From assembly GCF_009363155.1 (NCBI RefSeq), contig NZ_CP045302.1, forward strand, positions 1-64,000: DNA of 64,000 nucleotides. The letters are read 5' to 3'. This document shows, one piece after another, positions 63,105 to 64,000 of this stretch. The notes below the pieces were generated by a model, which ran no database searches, had not been told where the DNA came from, and worked only from the letters and a program-made list of their open reading frames with translations. The number at the start of each line of letters is the position of its first letter. The stretch's first letter is position 1. The position numbers and the translations under genes were made by a program. The stretch comes from Azotobacter salinestris (GTDB lineage: Bacteria; Pseudomonadota; Gammaproteobacteria; Pseudomonadales; Pseudomonadaceae).

Positions 63105-64000
63105 GTGGAACAGGCCTGCGATACCTACTCGCGCATCGACCATGCGGACAAGTGCCGCGACCTACTGGAGCAGCTCTGCGAACAGGGCGGCGCCCGGCTG
63201 ATCGGCCTGTCGCCGGAAACGCCTTCCCTGGCGGCAGTGCTCATGGAGGTGGTGCCGGGTGAGCGGCTGGTCTTCGACCTGACCTCGATACCGGCCGTGG
63301 CGCCCTTGCTCGAAGGCGGCGGGCGCGCCAGCCGCCTCGCCGGGCGGGTCGCCAGCACCCTGCTGCGCAGCGCGCCGCTGGTCGGCTGGCGGCGCCTGCC
63401 GGTGCCGGGGCGCATCCAGCTGGCCTGCGCCTGGCCGGAGTGGCTGGAGATCCTCCACCGCCGCAGCACCTTCCGCGCCGAGCTGCCGATGCGCCTGACG
63501 GTGCGGGTCGAGGTGCTGCCGGCCGAGGGGATGCGGCCGCTCGTCGGCCGGCTGCTCGACCTGTCGCAGGGGGGCTGCCAGATCGAGCTGCCGGCCGGTT
63601 CCGCCAGCGAATTGCAGGCCGGGCAGGCTCTCGAGCGGATCGCCCTGTGCTTTCCCAATGGCCAGCAGATCGAGCTGCGCGGCGAGATCCGCCATCGCCA
63701 GCTCAATGCCGACTGGAAGGCGGCCCGCTTCGGCTGCGCCTTCGACAGGCCCGCTGCCGACCTGGAGCGCCGGCTGTGGTTCTACGTGCGCGAGATCGAG
63801 CGGGAGAGCGCCCGCGGCGCGCTCGGTGGCGACGCCGAACGGGCGCCCTCGCCGCTGTTCCAGGCTGCCCGAACAACGCAGACAACCGATCTGCTGCGTA
63901 CCCATGGCCTCGACTACGCCACGCCCATGGCCCGCCGCCTGGCGCAGGTGTCGCTCTACCTGAACGGCCTGCTGGTGGATCTGCAGCAGGGCAACGACAT
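63105..64000 (+). CDS. YcgR-like PilZ protein with C-terminal extension, runs off the window
   Basis: From GTG 63105 (VEQACDTYSRIDHADKC) behind GAAGGAAAC, open to the window end (at least 298 residues). The N-terminal YcgR-like domain is followed by a PilZ domain (about 120-225) with the c-di-GMP motif R-x3-R (near RRSTFRAELP) and DLSQGGCQIELP. Such proteins brake the motor when c-di-GMP is high. Unlike the usual 240-260 residues, the frame continues with LLRTHGLDYATPMARRLAQVSLYLNGLLVDL, perhaps the start of another domain. It lies downstream of fliA, with no clear FliA promoter of its own. Confidence 0.75.
   Translation, partial: MEQACDTYSRIDHADKCRDLLEQLCEQGGARLIGLSPETPSLAAVLMEVVPGERLVFDLTSIPAVAPLLEGGGRASRLAGRVASTLLRSAPLVGWRRLPVPGRIQLACAWPEWLEILHRRSTFRAELPMRLTVRVEVLPAEGMRPLVGRLLDLSQGGCQIELPAGSASELQAGQALERIALCFPNGQQIELRGEIRHRQLNADWKAARFGCAFDRPAADLERRLWFYVREIERESARGALGGDAERAPSPLFQAARTTQTTDLLRTHGLDYATPMARRLAQVSLYLNGLLVDLQQGND

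Noticed and set aside
1-64000. rRNA genes, CRISPR arrays, insertion sequences
   Set aside because: No such sequence was recognised; the only regular arrays are the fliK repeat and short motifs described above.

Overview
The window reads as part of a high-GC gammaproteobacterial chromosome of the Pseudomonadaceae, most likely Azotobacter. The flagellar proteins look pseudomonad/betaproteobacterial, but the system carries the master regulator pair FlhDC and the protein FlhE, as in peritrichous enterobacteria. This combination is known from Azotobacter vinelandii. A prophage carrying an alginate lyase also suits an alginate-coated host. The species call is inference from gene content; nothing here proves it.

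Bases 1-8708 are the distal end of a contractile-tail prophage. In order it holds the 3' end of a baseplate J gene, a gp48/YmfQ-type baseplate gene, a beta-helix tailspike gene split by a one-base frameshift, and a tail-fibre gene whose SGNH-esterase domain lies out of frame behind a run of 12 G. These are followed by a gp53-like fibre, a small fibre-assembly protein, a PL7 alginate lyase cassette between two terminators, an endolysin-like protein, a holin, and a Dam-type adenine methyltransferase preceded by a LexA box. The prophage ends at a tRNA-Ser-like 3' fragment (8681-8708), read as an att site.

Bases 8864-64000 are an almost uninterrupted flagellar and chemotaxis locus. flgM-flgN and flgA run leftward; flgBCDEFGHIJ and flgKL run rightward. 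fliF-G-H-I-J-K and fliL-M-N-O-P-Q-R run leftward. Rightward again are fliE, fliD-S-T with a second FliK-like gene and a stand-alone FlhB C-terminal domain, flhDC, motAB, cheAW, two chemoreceptors, an Aer-like receptor, cheR, cheB, an MCP relic, a fourth receptor, cheYZ, flhBAF, an FlhG-like gene, flhE, fliA and a YcgR-like PilZ gene running off the end. No flagellin gene is present.

Regulation is visible in the DNA. Six sites match the FliA (sigma-28) consensus with exactly 11 bp spacing, in front of flgMN, flgKL, fliD, motA, the first mcp and cheB. FlhDC would drive the hook-basal body genes and fliA. FlgM would hold FliA until the hook is complete, after which the late genes switch on.

The most unusual items are a FliK with 18 tandem 41-residue repeats, an AT-richer repeated insertion in the hook protein FlgE, a second FliK-like/FlhB-C pair, a FlhG-like protein that keeps the FlhF-activating motif but has no P-loop, a FlhF with a long C-terminal extension, and a prophage that may encode both an esterase and a lyase against acetylated alginate.
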